Source of the DNA: Pararhizobium capsulatum DSM 1112
GTDB taxonomy: Bacteria; Pseudomonadota; Alphaproteobacteria; Rhizobiales; Rhizobiaceae
Direction: 5' to 3'
Assembly: GCF_030814475.1 (NCBI RefSeq)
Contig: NZ_JAUSVF010000001.1
Coordinates: 2,796,001-2,860,000 of the forward strand
DNA length: 64,000 bases
Of this stretch, positions 34,319 to 44,299 are shown piece after piece (within the stretch, counting starts at the first letter, position 1; the number at the start of each line of letters is the position of its first letter). The position numbers and the translations under genes are program-made. Under the pieces are notes generated by a model. The model did no database searches. It was not told the DNA's origin and worked only from the letters and a program-made list of their open reading frames with translations.

Positions 34319-36235
34319 ATGACCATTCAAGGCTTTGCGGCGGCAACGGCAGCCTTCGAGCGCGCCGACTATATGGAGGCCCTGACAATCCTGAGCGGAG
34401 CGCTCGACGGCGAACGATCGTCCGCGTTGCTCGCCCTTTTAGGCTCGACACTCCAGAAGCTCGGACTTCCGGCGGAAGCGGCCGACGCCTTCGAGCAGGC
34501 GGCGCACCTCTGCGAGGGCGATCCGGGCTCTCTTCTGAAGCTGGCTGCGGAAGCCCATTTCCAGGCCGGCAACGATGAGGCCGCCCAGCTGATCGGCATA
34601 AGGCTTCAGGACGCCACGCCCGAGGATGCCGACCTTGCCTTCATCCTGACGCGCTCCTTCCTGCGCACCGGAGATACCGCCCTCGCCTCGACACAGGCCC
34701 CCCGCCTTGCCGGAAGTGACCGACGGGAACATGTCGAACTGGCCGCGAAGCTCGTAACCGACGACGAGCGCAGCCCAATCCAGCTGACCCTGTTTTCAAA
34801 ACTCGCGGCGCTCGACCCGGACGACCCCTACGCCCAGTTCAAATATCTTTCGGTCGCTCGCAATTTCTGCGACTTCGAGGCAATCGAGGCGATCGAACGG
34901 ACATTCCTGCCGCGCGCCATAGAGGCAGGCGCGGCATTGCTGCAGGGGGAGACCGGCTATTCCAATCTCCTGCACTGCGCCGACGAACGCCTGAACCGGC
35001 TCGCGACCAACAACCCCGCGACATCGGGCACGGATATTGCCAGCCTCGCCCGGCAGCGACGCATGCGGCCCCATCGATGGACTGACAAGATCCGCATCGG
35101 CTATCTCTCGAATGATCTCTGGGACGACCACGCCACGATGCGCCTCTTCCAGAGCGTGTTGACCGCCCACGATCCCGACCGCTTCGACATCACGCTTTAT
35201 TGCTACACGCCGGAACGCTTCGTCGATTTCGACGGCGGCAACCGCAAGAACTGGGGCCGTATTGTAGCGATCAGGAAAATGAGTGACGCCGAAGCAGCGG
35301 ACGCCATCCGCCGCGATGGCATCGACATCCTGGTCGATCTCAAGGGCCACACCGGGGGCTCGCGCTCGGCGATCCTCAATCGCATGGTGGCGCCAATTCA
35401 GGTTGCCTGGCTCGGCTTTCCCGGTAGCGGCGCCGAGATCGATTGCGATTATGCCATCGGCGACCATATCGTGCTGCCCGATACATCAAAGCCCCACTAT
35501 CACGAGAAATTCTGCCGACTACCGGAGAGCTACCAGCCGAACGACCCCGTCCACCGCACGTTGCCTGCGGCCAAATCACGGGCGGAACTCGGCTTGCCGG
35601 AAGACAAGGTGGTGCTGGCGGCCTTCAACACGGCCCGCAAGATCACCCTGCCCGTTCTCGACTGCTGGGCCACAATCCTTGTTTCCGCACCGCAAACGGT
35701 GTTGTGGGCGATGATCGATGGCGAGCTTGCCCGAAGCAATTTCCTGAAGGCGATGGAAAAACGCGGCGTTTCTGCCGAGCAGATCATCTTTACGCCGAAA
35801 ACCGACTATGCGAGCCATATCGCCCGGCTGCAGGCAGCCGATCTTGGGCTCGACACCTTTCCCTATAACGGCCACACCACGACGTCGGACCAACTCTGGG
35901 CCGGGCTGCCGGTCGTGACCAAACGCGGTAGCAATTTTGCCTCACGTGTATCGGAAAGTCTTCTGATGGCACTTGGCGTGCCGGAACTGGTTGCCGATGG
36001 TCGGGATGGGTTTGTGGAACTCGCCGTGCGGCTCTCGGGTTCAGCAGAGGAACGCGCCCTTCTGAAGCAGACGATAGCCAACAACCGCTTCTTGGCACCG
36101 CTCTTCGATGCTGAGCGCTTCTGCCGGCATCTGGAAACTGCCTATGAGGCGATGGCCGCGCGAGGGCGAAATCGCTTGCCGCCCGAGCATTTCGATGTGC
36201 CCGCTTTGCCGGCGCGCACATCGTCTTTTCGTTGA
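34319..36235 (+). CDS. OGT/SPINDLY-like (GT41 type) glycosyltransferase
   Basis: A 638-residue cytoplasmic protein. The N-terminal ~230 residues contain TPR-like helical repeats (SALLALLGSTLQKLGLPAEA, a few degenerate units). The catalytic half has IRIGYLSNDLWDDHATMRLF, DILVDLKGHTGGSRSAILNR, VAWLGFPGSGAEIDCDYAIG and LGLDTFPYNGHTTTSDQLWA, all typical of the SPINDLY/O-GlcNAc transferase family. These enzymes glycosylate proteins on Ser/Thr; bacterial substrates are mostly unknown (flagellin or adhesins in some species). No flagellin or adhesin gene is adjacent, so the target is open. Confidence 0.9.
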   Translation: MTIQGFAAATAAFERADYMEALTILSGALDGERSSALLALLGSTLQKLGLPAEAADAFEQAAHLCEGDPGSLLKLAAEAHFQAGNDEAAQLIGIRLQDATPEDADLAFILTRSFLRTGDTALASTQAPRLAGSDRREHVELAAKLVTDDERSPIQLTLFSKLAALDPDDPYAQFKYLSVARNFCDFEAIEAIERTFLPRAIEAGAALLQGETGYSNLLHCADERLNRLATNNPATSGTDIASLARQRRMRPHRWTDKIRIGYLSNDLWDDHATMRLFQSVLTAHDPDRFDITLYCYTPERFVDFDGGNRKNWGRIVAIRKMSDAEAADAIRRDGIDILVDLKGHTGGSRSAILNRMVAPIQVAWLGFPGSGAEIDCDYAIGDHIVLPDTSKPHYHEKFCRLPESYQPNDPVHRTLPAAKSRAELGLPEDKVVLAAFNTARKITLPVLDCWATILVSAPQTVLWAMIDGELARSNFLKAMEKRGVSAEQIIFTPKTDYASHIARLQAADLGLDTFPYNGHTTTSDQLWAGLPVVTKRGSNFASRVSESLLMALGVPELVADGRDGFVELAVRLSGSAEERALLKQTIANNRFLAPLFDAERFCRHLETAYEAMAARGRNRLPPEHFDVPALPARTSSFR

Positions 36236-36241
36236 TTGAGC

Positions 36242-36604
36242 TTAGTTGGTGACAACGATTCCGGCAATGACGCCGGTGGCGACGCTGATCAGCAGGAAGT
36301 CGTTATCCACCCGCACCCACTGTTGGCCGCGCGGCGGCTGGTGCAGCCTGTAGCGACGATAGTCATTGACCTCTTGGATGCGGCGGCGTTCGGCCGGCGA
36401 GAGGCGATGGCCGCGCGCCCAGCGGTTTTTTTTCACCACGACCTTCTTTTCGATGATCCTGGTGTTCCCGTGCTTGTAGACGTTGCGCTCGACATGCCGC
36501 TCCTTGGCCTGAGTAACCTCGAACGAGGCCGACGCAGGCTGTGCGAAAGCCGTAGGCGCAACGAGGAAAGAGCTTGCGACCAGAGCAATGAACAGACGTT
36601 TCAT
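36242..36604 (-). CDS. RcnB family periplasmic protein
   Basis: A 120-residue protein with a signal peptide (MKRLFIALVASSFLVAPTAFA), a basic middle region, and the family's C-terminal segment (DYRRYRLHQPPRGQQWVRVD ... FLLISVATGVIAGIVV) with a hydrophobic end. RcnB of E. coli modulates periplasmic nickel and cobalt efflux; alphaproteobacterial relatives are common and mostly uncharacterised. It is convergent with the glycosyltransferase gene. Confidence 0.82.
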   Translation of the reverse strand: MKRLFIALVASSFLVAPTAFAQPASASFEVTQAKERHVERNVYKHGNTRIIEKKVVVKKNRWARGHRLSPAERRRIQEVNDYRRYRLHQPPRGQQWVRVDNDFLLISVATGVIAGIVVTN

Positions 36605-36745
36605 CGGGGGTGTCCTTTCGTGTTTGACACCCCGAAACTAGTGGTCGAAAGATGAATAGAAACTGAAGGATACCATTAAATATCTGTAATTATATCCAAT
36701 ACTTATAAGATTTAACTCATAAATCAGTAAAGGATATTGCAGTCT

Positions 36746-38365
36746 TTACAAGACCTCGTAGGAGAAGCGATCAAAATCTGCCTCTTTCCCCCGGCCGGAT
36801 GTATCGAAGGCAAACATACCGGCAAAGGCGCCGGTAAACGACCCATGCTCGCCGCGCCCGCCTTCGTCGGAGACGACGCCCGCATCCAGCACAGGACCAA
36901 GCGGCCGCCAGACGCGGTAACCATCTGCATGCCAGAAGAACTGCAAGTCGTTTTCGCGGATTTCCATGGCGAGATGAACACGGCCAACGGGGACAGACTC
37001 ACCGCTCTGCACCGGAAAGCTAAGGCGACCGTGGGGGAAATCTCCATTGCAGGAAAAGATTGTTACAACCCGACCGAGTTTTTCATGCAACGTGACGCAA
37101 ACGGCATGAAACTTGTGGCGATTGTAATAGTGGGTCAATCCGGCGACCTGCTGGTAGGTGTCGGGTTCGAAATCGACGACGGTTTCTGCCCGAAAAGCAT
37201 GGTGTTCCTGTCGGCGCGCAACCAGCGACTGCTCGAACCAGCTGCCGATGCTTTCACGGCCAAAAAGCCTGAGATAACCGGGGCGCGTCGCAAGGGAGAA
37301 CAGGCGCTCAGGAACAGGCGTGCGCAGCCATTGGAATTCGAAAGGCAGCTCAACGCTGTCGAAATCGGTTTCCACCTTCGAGGGCTTTTTGATCTCAGCG
37401 ACATCGGCGGGTGCAGGCACCTCCACAGCCGGCACGACACCTCCATGCTCAAGATACAGCCAGCCATCGTCCTGCCAGACGCATTTCTGAAGGGCCGTTT
37501 CGCGGCCGAGCGTGCACCGGCGATGCGGCGCTAGCGGACGACCGGTCAGGTGGGTGTGGTAGAATTGCCCGTCCGGCGTTTCGATGTACTGGCCATGTCC
37601 GGCGCGCTGAAGCGGGACATCCGGGTGATCTTTCGAGGTGATGAGGTGGACCTGCGGGTGCATCTCGTAAGGCCCCTCGATCGAGCGCGACCTCGCCATG
37701 GTGACAACATGATCATAGCCAGTGCCGCCCTCGGCGGTTGTCAGGTAGTACCAGCCGTTTCGCTTGAAGAGATGCGGCCCCTCGACCAGTCCCTGCTCGC
37801 TGCCGGCGAAGATATTGCGGACGGGGCCGATGAGCGACTTCGAGACCGGATTCCATTCCTGCATGAGAATTCCGTCGAAGGCGGGTGTCTTCGGAGCGCC
37901 GCCATAGCTTTCGGTTCGGTGGTTCCACTGCATGTTGAGGAACCAATTTTTCCCGTCATCGTCATGAAACAGCGAGGGATCGAAGCCGGAGGAATTGATG
38001 TAGATCGGCTCGGACCATTCGCCGTCGATCGTCGGCGAGGTCACGATGTAATTATGGGCATCCTTGAAGTTGCCATCGAAGCGCTTGACGTCGGTATAGA
38101 CAAGCCAAAACAAGCCATCCGCATAGGACAGGCACGGGGCCCAGACACCGCAGCTATCCGGGTTTCCCCGCATATCGAGCTGGCTCGCCCTCTCTAGCGG
38201 CCGGCGCACCAGCGTCCAGTTCACGAGATCGCGCGAGTGATGGATCTGTACACCGGGATACCACTCGAAGGTGGAGGTGGCGATGTAATAATCATCGCCG
38301 ACCCTGCAGATGGATGGGTCCGGATTGAAGCCGGGCAGGATGGGATTATGGATCGTGGCGCGCAT
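36746..38365 (-). CDS. Glycoside hydrolase family 43 (beta-xylosidase type)
   Basis: A 539-residue enzyme without signal peptide, so probably cytoplasmic. The five-blade propeller begins NPILPGFNPDPSICRVGDDY (catalytic base Asp16), with GFDPSLFHDDDG (pKa-modulating Asp) and LVEGPHLFKRNGW (acid Glu). The C-terminal beta-sandwich is typical of GH43 xylosidases of about 540 residues. It likely cleaves xylo-oligosaccharides or arabinosides imported by another transporter; no sugar transporter is next to it. Confidence 0.92.
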   Translation of the reverse strand: MRATIHNPILPGFNPDPSICRVGDDYYIATSTFEWYPGVQIHHSRDLVNWTLVRRPLERASQLDMRGNPDSCGVWAPCLSYADGLFWLVYTDVKRFDGNFKDAHNYIVTSPTIDGEWSEPIYINSSGFDPSLFHDDDGKNWFLNMQWNHRTESYGGAPKTPAFDGILMQEWNPVSKSLIGPVRNIFAGSEQGLVEGPHLFKRNGWYYLTTAEGGTGYDHVVTMARSRSIEGPYEMHPQVHLITSKDHPDVPLQRAGHGQYIETPDGQFYHTHLTGRPLAPHRRCTLGRETALQKCVWQDDGWLYLEHGGVVPAVEVPAPADVAEIKKPSKVETDFDSVELPFEFQWLRTPVPERLFSLATRPGYLRLFGRESIGSWFEQSLVARRQEHHAFRAETVVDFEPDTYQQVAGLTHYYNRHKFHAVCVTLHEKLGRVVTIFSCNGDFPHGRLSFPVQSGESVPVGRVHLAMEIRENDLQFFWHADGYRVWRPLGPVLDAGVVSDEGGRGEHGSFTGAFAGMFAFDTSGRGKEADFDRFSYEVL

Positions 38366-38698
38366 GATGTTCGTACCTCAGAAATGGTGTGGGCATCCAG
38401 CCTCAAACTCGGCGCAGTTTCAACCCCGACCTTGCGATGACGTCAGAACTGCCAGCGAATCCTTGCCCCGTTTGTGAAAAAACGCAGTATCCAAAGGCGA
38501 GGTACCGCTTGCGTATTCAAGGTTTCCCACAGCTTCTGCCTAACATTTGCGCAATATCAGCATGTGCGTATGCGACTTTGGTATGACGCGGACGGATCTT
38601 ACCCGAAAATCCCCCGACAGACTTGAAACAAGGCTTGAAATCGGCACTGTTGGCGTGCTTGGCAAAAAAAGAAAACAGCTTGGCGGGGAGGAAAACAC
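38366..38698. other. Intergenic region between divergent GH43 and TRAP genes
   Basis: About 330 nt without a supported gene. It must contain both divergent promoters. GGAGGAAAACAC precedes the TRAP small permease ATG. No operator palindrome or regulator gene was recognised. Confidence 0.5.
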
Positions 38699-39274
38699 AT
38701 GACCGCACTGCTCGGGATCAGCAGACTCATCGATCGAATTACTGAAATCATCGGCAAATCAGTCTCCTGGCTGATCCTCGTGGCCGTACTGGTCAGCGCC
38801 GGCAATGCTATCATCCGGAAAACCTTCAATATGTCGTCGAACGCCTGGCTCGAGGCACAATGGTATCTGTTCGGCGCTGCCTTCATGGGCGCTGCCGCCT
38901 ATACGCTCAGCCAGAACGAGCATATCCGCATCGACGTCGTCTACGCGAAGTTCTCTCGCCGCACGCAGCATTGGATCGACCTTCTCGGTCATATCCTCTT
39001 CCTGATGCCCTTCGTGCTTTTGATGATCTATTACTTCATTCCCTATACCAGGATGGCCTACGTTTCGGGCGAAATGTCGTCGAGCGCCGGCGGTCTTATC
39101 ATCTGGCCAGCCCGTGCCATCCTGCTCGCAGGCTTCATCCTGCTGGGGCTCCAAGGCGTATCAGAGATCATCAAGAAGATCGCGATCATGAGCGGCAATA
39201 TGGACGATCCGGCCCCCTATATACCGACCCATGCACCTCTCGACGATGTCGTGACGCCGGAGGCACGCCCATGA
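38699..39274 (+). CDS. TRAP transporter small permease (DctQ/TakQ type)
   Basis: A 191-residue protein with four transmembrane helices. The family pattern is visible: NAIIRKTFNMSSNAWLEAQW in the first loop, then GAAAYTLSQNEHIRIDVVYA. It is the small subunit of a TRAP secondary transporter. Its stop overlaps the start of the large permease gene by 4 nt. Confidence 0.93.
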   Translation: MTALLGISRLIDRITEIIGKSVSWLILVAVLVSAGNAIIRKTFNMSSNAWLEAQWYLFGAAFMGAAAYTLSQNEHIRIDVVYAKFSRRTQHWIDLLGHILFLMPFVLLMIYYFIPYTRMAYVSGEMSSSAGGLIIWPARAILLAGFILLGLQGVSEIIKKIAIMSGNMDDPAPYIPTHAPLDDVVTPEARP

Positions 39275-41043
39275 TCGAATTCATCGCTGAAAATCTGGCG
39301 CCGATCATGTTCCTGTCGCTGATCGTGTTCCTGCTTCTAGGCTACCCGGTTGCGTTCTCGCTCGCGGCCAACGGCCTGCTGTTCTTCATCATCGGCGTGG
39401 AACTAGCGCCGCTCTCCGATTCGATCAATCTTTCCTGGCCGTTGCTCAACGCGCTGCCGGACCGGATATGGGGGGTGATGTCGAACGACACTCTGCTTGC
39501 CATCCCCTTCTTTACTTTCATGGGGATCGTGCTGGAAAAATCCGGCATGGCGGAAGATCTGCTCGATACGATCGGCCAGCTTTTCGGACCGATCCGCGGC
39601 GGCCTCGCCTATGCGGTGATTTTCGTCGGCGCCCTGCTTGCAGCAACCACCGGTGTCGTCGCCGCGTCGGTCATTGCAATGGGCCTGATCTCGCTGCCGA
39701 TCATGCTGCGCTATGGCTATGACAGAAGGGTCGCTTCAGGCGTCATCGCCGCCTCCGGCACCCTTGCCCAGATCATCCCGCCGTCGCTGGTGCTGATCGT
39801 GCTTGCCGACCAGCTCGGCCGCTCCGTCGGCGACATGTATGCCGGCGCGCTTATTCCAGGCCTGGTTCTGACCGGGCTCTACATGCTCTACATCCTGATC
39901 ATGACCTTCGTCCGGCGCGATTCGATGCCGGCCCTGCCGCTTGAGGCCAGAACACTCGGCTCAGGCGTAACGTCTCTTTTCATCGCGCTCGTCGTTGCAG
40001 CGGTCATCGCTTACGCCGCCCATGTCTATCTGTCGCCGACTCATGGCGAAAACGCCGACATTCTCGGTGCCACCGTCGGCGTTGCCTTCATCTACGTCGT
40101 GGCACTTGCTGACCGTGGCCTGAAGATCAACGCCATGTCGCGGCTCGCCCAGCAGGTCATAATCGTGCTGATCCCGCCGCTGGCACTGATCTTCCTCGTG
40201 CTCGGCACCATCTTCCTCGGCATTGCCACGCCGACGGAAGGCGGCGCGATGGGCGCAGTCGGCGCGCTGGTGATGGCGGCCGCCAAAGGCCGGCTTTCGA
40301 TGGAAGTCATGCGCTCGGCGCTGGCAGCAACAACCCGGCTGTCAGCTTTCGTGCTGTTCATCCTGATCGGTGCCCGCGTGTTTTCGCTGACCTTCTACGG
40401 CGTCAACGGTCATATCTGGGTCGAGCACCTGCTGGTTGCCATGCCCGGCGGCGAGACGGGCTTCCTCATCACCGTCAACCTGCTCGTCTTCTTCCTGGCT
40501 TTCTTCCTCGATTTCTTCGAGCTGGCCTTCATCATCGTGCCGCTTTTGGCGCCGGCGGCCGACAAGCTGGGGATCGACCTTATCTGGTTCGGTGTCCTGC
40601 TTGGCATCAACATGCAGACGAGCTTCATGCATCCGCCCTTCGGATTCGCGCTCTTCTATCTGCGCTCCGTTGCCGCCAAGGTTCCCTATCTCGACAGGGT
40701 AACAGGCAAGATGACCCAGCCGGTAACGACGGGGCAGATTTACTGGGGCGCCGTGCCTTTCGTCTGCATCCAGGTCGTCATGGTCGGTCTGACCATCATG
40801 TTTCCGCAGATGGTCATGCACTACAAGGGCGACGCGGCGGTCGTCGATCCCGCCACAATCAAGATCGAGGTTCCGGGCTTCGGCGGTGGCGGCGCTCTGG
40901 GACTACCAGGGGGGCTCCAACTCCCCGGCGGCAGCCCACTCGATGCCCCCGGCCAGCAGCCCGCGGATCCAAATGGCGGAGCAGCTAAGCCCGAGCAGCA
41001 GAAGCCAGCAAACGACCTCAGCGCGCCACCGTCGTTCAACTAA
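39271..41043 (+). CDS. TRAP transporter large permease (DctM/TakM type)
   Basis: A 590-residue permease with many transmembrane helices; landmarks are FFTFMGIVLEKSGMAEDLLD, GVIAASGTLAQIIPPSLVLIVLAD-type segment, and ATPTEGGAMGAVGALV. It couples Na+ entry to solute uptake. It is longer than a typical DctM (about 430), with an inserted region around residues 230-290 and a Gly/Pro/Gln-rich tail (GFGGGGALGLPGG, PADPNGGAAKPEQQ), both common in the 2-oxo-acid subgroup. A terminator follows at 41051. Confidence 0.93.
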   Translation: MIEFIAENLAPIMFLSLIVFLLLGYPVAFSLAANGLLFFIIGVELAPLSDSINLSWPLLNALPDRIWGVMSNDTLLAIPFFTFMGIVLEKSGMAEDLLDTIGQLFGPIRGGLAYAVIFVGALLAATTGVVAASVIAMGLISLPIMLRYGYDRRVASGVIAASGTLAQIIPPSLVLIVLADQLGRSVGDMYAGALIPGLVLTGLYMLYILIMTFVRRDSMPALPLEARTLGSGVTSLFIALVVAAVIAYAAHVYLSPTHGENADILGATVGVAFIYVVALADRGLKINAMSRLAQQVIIVLIPPLALIFLVLGTIFLGIATPTEGGAMGAVGALVMAAAKGRLSMEVMRSALAATTRLSAFVLFILIGARVFSLTFYGVNGHIWVEHLLVAMPGGETGFLITVNLLVFFLAFFLDFFELAFIIVPLLAPAADKLGIDLIWFGVLLGINMQTSFMHPPFGFALFYLRSVAAKVPYLDRVTGKMTQPVTTGQIYWGAVPFVCIQVVMVGLTIMFPQMVMHYKGDAAVVDPATIKIEVPGFGGGGALGLPGGLQLPGGSPLDAPGQQPADPNGGAAKPEQQKPANDLSAPPSFN

Positions 41044-41050
41044 TAGCAAA

Positions 41051-41079
41051 AGGGCCGGTTTGGCGCCGGCCCTGCTTTT
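41051..41079 (+). terminator. Terminator of the TRAP permease operon
   Basis: AGGGCCGG/CCGGCCCT stem (41051-41058 and 41066-41073), then GCTTTT. It is 7 nt after the large permease stop. Confidence 0.8.
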
Positions 41080-41095
41080 CAGACATCACCAATAG

Positions 41096-41121
41096 AAAAA
41101 CCCCGGAGCGGCGCTCCGGGG
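41096..41121 (-). terminator. Terminator of the TRAP solute-binding gene
   Basis: On the minus strand CCCCGGAGC pairs with GCTCCGGGG (plus arms 41101-41109 and 41113-41121) and is followed by TTTTT at 41100-41096. It is 26 nt after the solute-binding gene's stop. Confidence 0.85.
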
Positions 41122-41147
41122 TTTCTCGTTTGAAAGATCGTTCTTGC

Positions 41148-42733
<1,586 letters not shown>

Positions 42734-42859
42734 ATGAAACGCCTGCTGCTCATTGGTGTCGCACTCGCGGCATTGACGGTTCCTGCCGCCGCCGCCAAGC
42801 TACTCAATACCTCTTCGATATTTCGCGCGAGCTGTTCGAACACGTCAAATACAACGTGA
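42734..42859 (+). pseudogene. Signal-peptide stub of a disrupted secreted protein gene
   Basis: ATG 42734 follows CGGAGAATTGCTTC and encodes a textbook signal peptide (MKRLLLIGVALAALTVPAAA) but the frame ends after 41 codons. After the signal peptide the sequence becomes that of an insertion-element relic on the other strand, so the body of the gene seems to have been lost. Confidence 0.5.
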
Positions 42860-42915
42860 TACTTGTAGTCCCAGGTCGCGTGCGAAAGCGATTGTTCATC
42901 GCTCCTCGAGCGAAG
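42800..42915 (-). mobile_element. Relic of an IS200/IS605-family transposase gene
   Basis: On the minus strand the frame reads EQSLSHATWDYKYHVVF, the conserved N-terminus of TnpA (Y1 HUH transposase; typical LSHxKWxCKYHVVF), and continues at once to DVFEQLARNIEEVL, which resembles a segment that normally lies about 20 residues further on. The catalytic His-Val-His and Tyr regions are missing, so this is an inactive fragment. Confidence 0.6.
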
Positions 42916-43011
42916 TCTTGACCACGCCAATGCTTCAAGTGGGAGGTCTCGCAGCTACTTTGTAGAAATCCGGTTTTCCACCGTGGTGGAGGTTTACTTG
43001 TGACACAACAA

Positions 43012-43040
43012 AAACGCCCGGAGCTCTGCCCCGGGCGTTT
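43012..43040 (-). terminator. Terminator of the aldo/keto reductase gene
   Basis: AAACGCCCGG (43012-43021) pairs with CCGGGCGTTT (43031-43040) around a 9 nt loop; on the minus strand a T-rich stretch follows. It is 22 nt after the reductase stop. Confidence 0.8.
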
Positions 43041-43061
43041 GTTTCTGCAGAAGTAGAATTC

Positions 43062-44093
43062 CTATTCGAGTTCGGCCGACTTGGTCCAGAGATTGATATC
43101 GGCTTCCCTGGCATAAACGTCGATTTCCGCCAGTTCAGCATCGGTAAACGCGTCGTTTTCCAATGCCTTGACGCAGTCGATGATCTGCGATGAGCGGCTG
43201 GCACCGATCAGTGCCGAGGTGATGCGACCGCCGCGCAGCGTCCAGGCGATCGCCATTTGCGCCAGCGTCTGACCGCGCTTTTCGGCAATGCCGTTCAGCT
43301 TGACGATGTTTTCGATGATCGACGGGCGGATGAAGTCCTTCTTGAGGAAGTGGTTCTGCGCCGCACGGCTGTCTTCCGGGATACCCTTGAGGTACTTGGT
43401 CGTCAGCATGCCCTGGGCTAGTGGCGAAAACACGATCGAGCCGACACCGAGATCTTCCAGCGTATCCTTCAGGCCATCGTCTTCAACCCAGCGATTGAGC
43501 ATGGAATAGCTTGGCTGATGGATGAGGAGTGGCGTGCCGAGCGACTTCAGGATCGCGGCCGCCTCGCGGGTGCGCTGCGAATTGTAGGACGAGATGCCGA
43601 CGTAAAGCGCCCGGCCCGAGCGGACGATATGATCGAGCGCAGCGCAGGTTTCTTCGAGCGGCGTATCCGGATCGAAGCGGTGTGAATAGAAGATGTCGAC
43701 ATAATCGAGACCCATGCGCTTCAGGCTCTGGTCGCAGGAGGCGATCATGTACTTGCGGCTGCCCCATTCGCCATAAGGACCCGGCCACATGTCGTAGCCG
43801 GCCTTGGAGGAGATGATCAGCTCATCGCGCAGACCGGAAAATTCCGTGCGCAAGATTTCGCCGAAAGCGGTTTCGGCAGACCCCGGAGGCGGGCCGTAAT
43901 TGTTGGCTAGGTCGAAATGGGTGATGCCGAGATCGAAAGCGGTGCGGCACATGTCGAGCTTGCGGTCATGCGGTGTGTCGTGGCCGAAATTGTGCCACAG
44001 GCCGAGCGAAACGGCCGGAAGCTTCAGGCCGGACTTGCGGACACGATTATATTTCATCTTTTCATAGCGGTTTTCAGCCGGTTGCCAGCTCAT
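43062..44093 (-). CDS. Aldo/keto reductase (YghZ/Gpr type)
   Basis: A 343-residue NADPH-dependent TIM-barrel oxidoreductase. Tetrad and family motifs are visible: FDLANNYGPPPGSAE (Asp and Tyr of the active site), ELIISSKAGYDMWPGPYGEW (Lys), and YVDIFYSHRFDPDTPLEETC (His). The WPGPYGEWGSRKY and VFSPLAQGMLTTKYL segments match E. coli YghZ, an L-glyceraldehyde 3-phosphate reductase that detoxifies methylglyoxal precursors. The substrate in this organism is by family inference. Confidence 0.93.
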   Translation of the reverse strand: MSWQPAENRYEKMKYNRVRKSGLKLPAVSLGLWHNFGHDTPHDRKLDMCRTAFDLGITHFDLANNYGPPPGSAETAFGEILRTEFSGLRDELIISSKAGYDMWPGPYGEWGSRKYMIASCDQSLKRMGLDYVDIFYSHRFDPDTPLEETCAALDHIVRSGRALYVGISSYNSQRTREAAAILKSLGTPLLIHQPSYSMLNRWVEDDGLKDTLEDLGVGSIVFSPLAQGMLTTKYLKGIPEDSRAAQNHFLKKDFIRPSIIENIVKLNGIAEKRGQTLAQMAIAWTLRGGRITSALIGASRSSQIIDCVKALENDAFTDAELAEIDVYAREADINLWTKSAELE

Positions 44094-44299
44094 GTCGGAT
44101 ACCTCTTCCCACTGTGTTCAATCGTTTGAACTCGCAGACGGTATGGCATGCCCCGCTTGGTCGAAACAAGGGGCAGCCTGCGATTACCCAGCGCAATAGA
44201 CGCTGATTGTTAAGGAGATTTTGCGACCTTCTGGACTGAAGAGATCAATGAAAGATGACCACCCGGATTCACCGCGGCTATTTCTTCAGAAAGGTGAAT

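Noticed and set aside
38600..38698. Sigma-54 promoter upstream of the TRAP genes
   Set aside because: GGCAC is followed at the required distance by GT instead of GC, so the -12 element is missing, and no DctD-type activator gene is adjacent.
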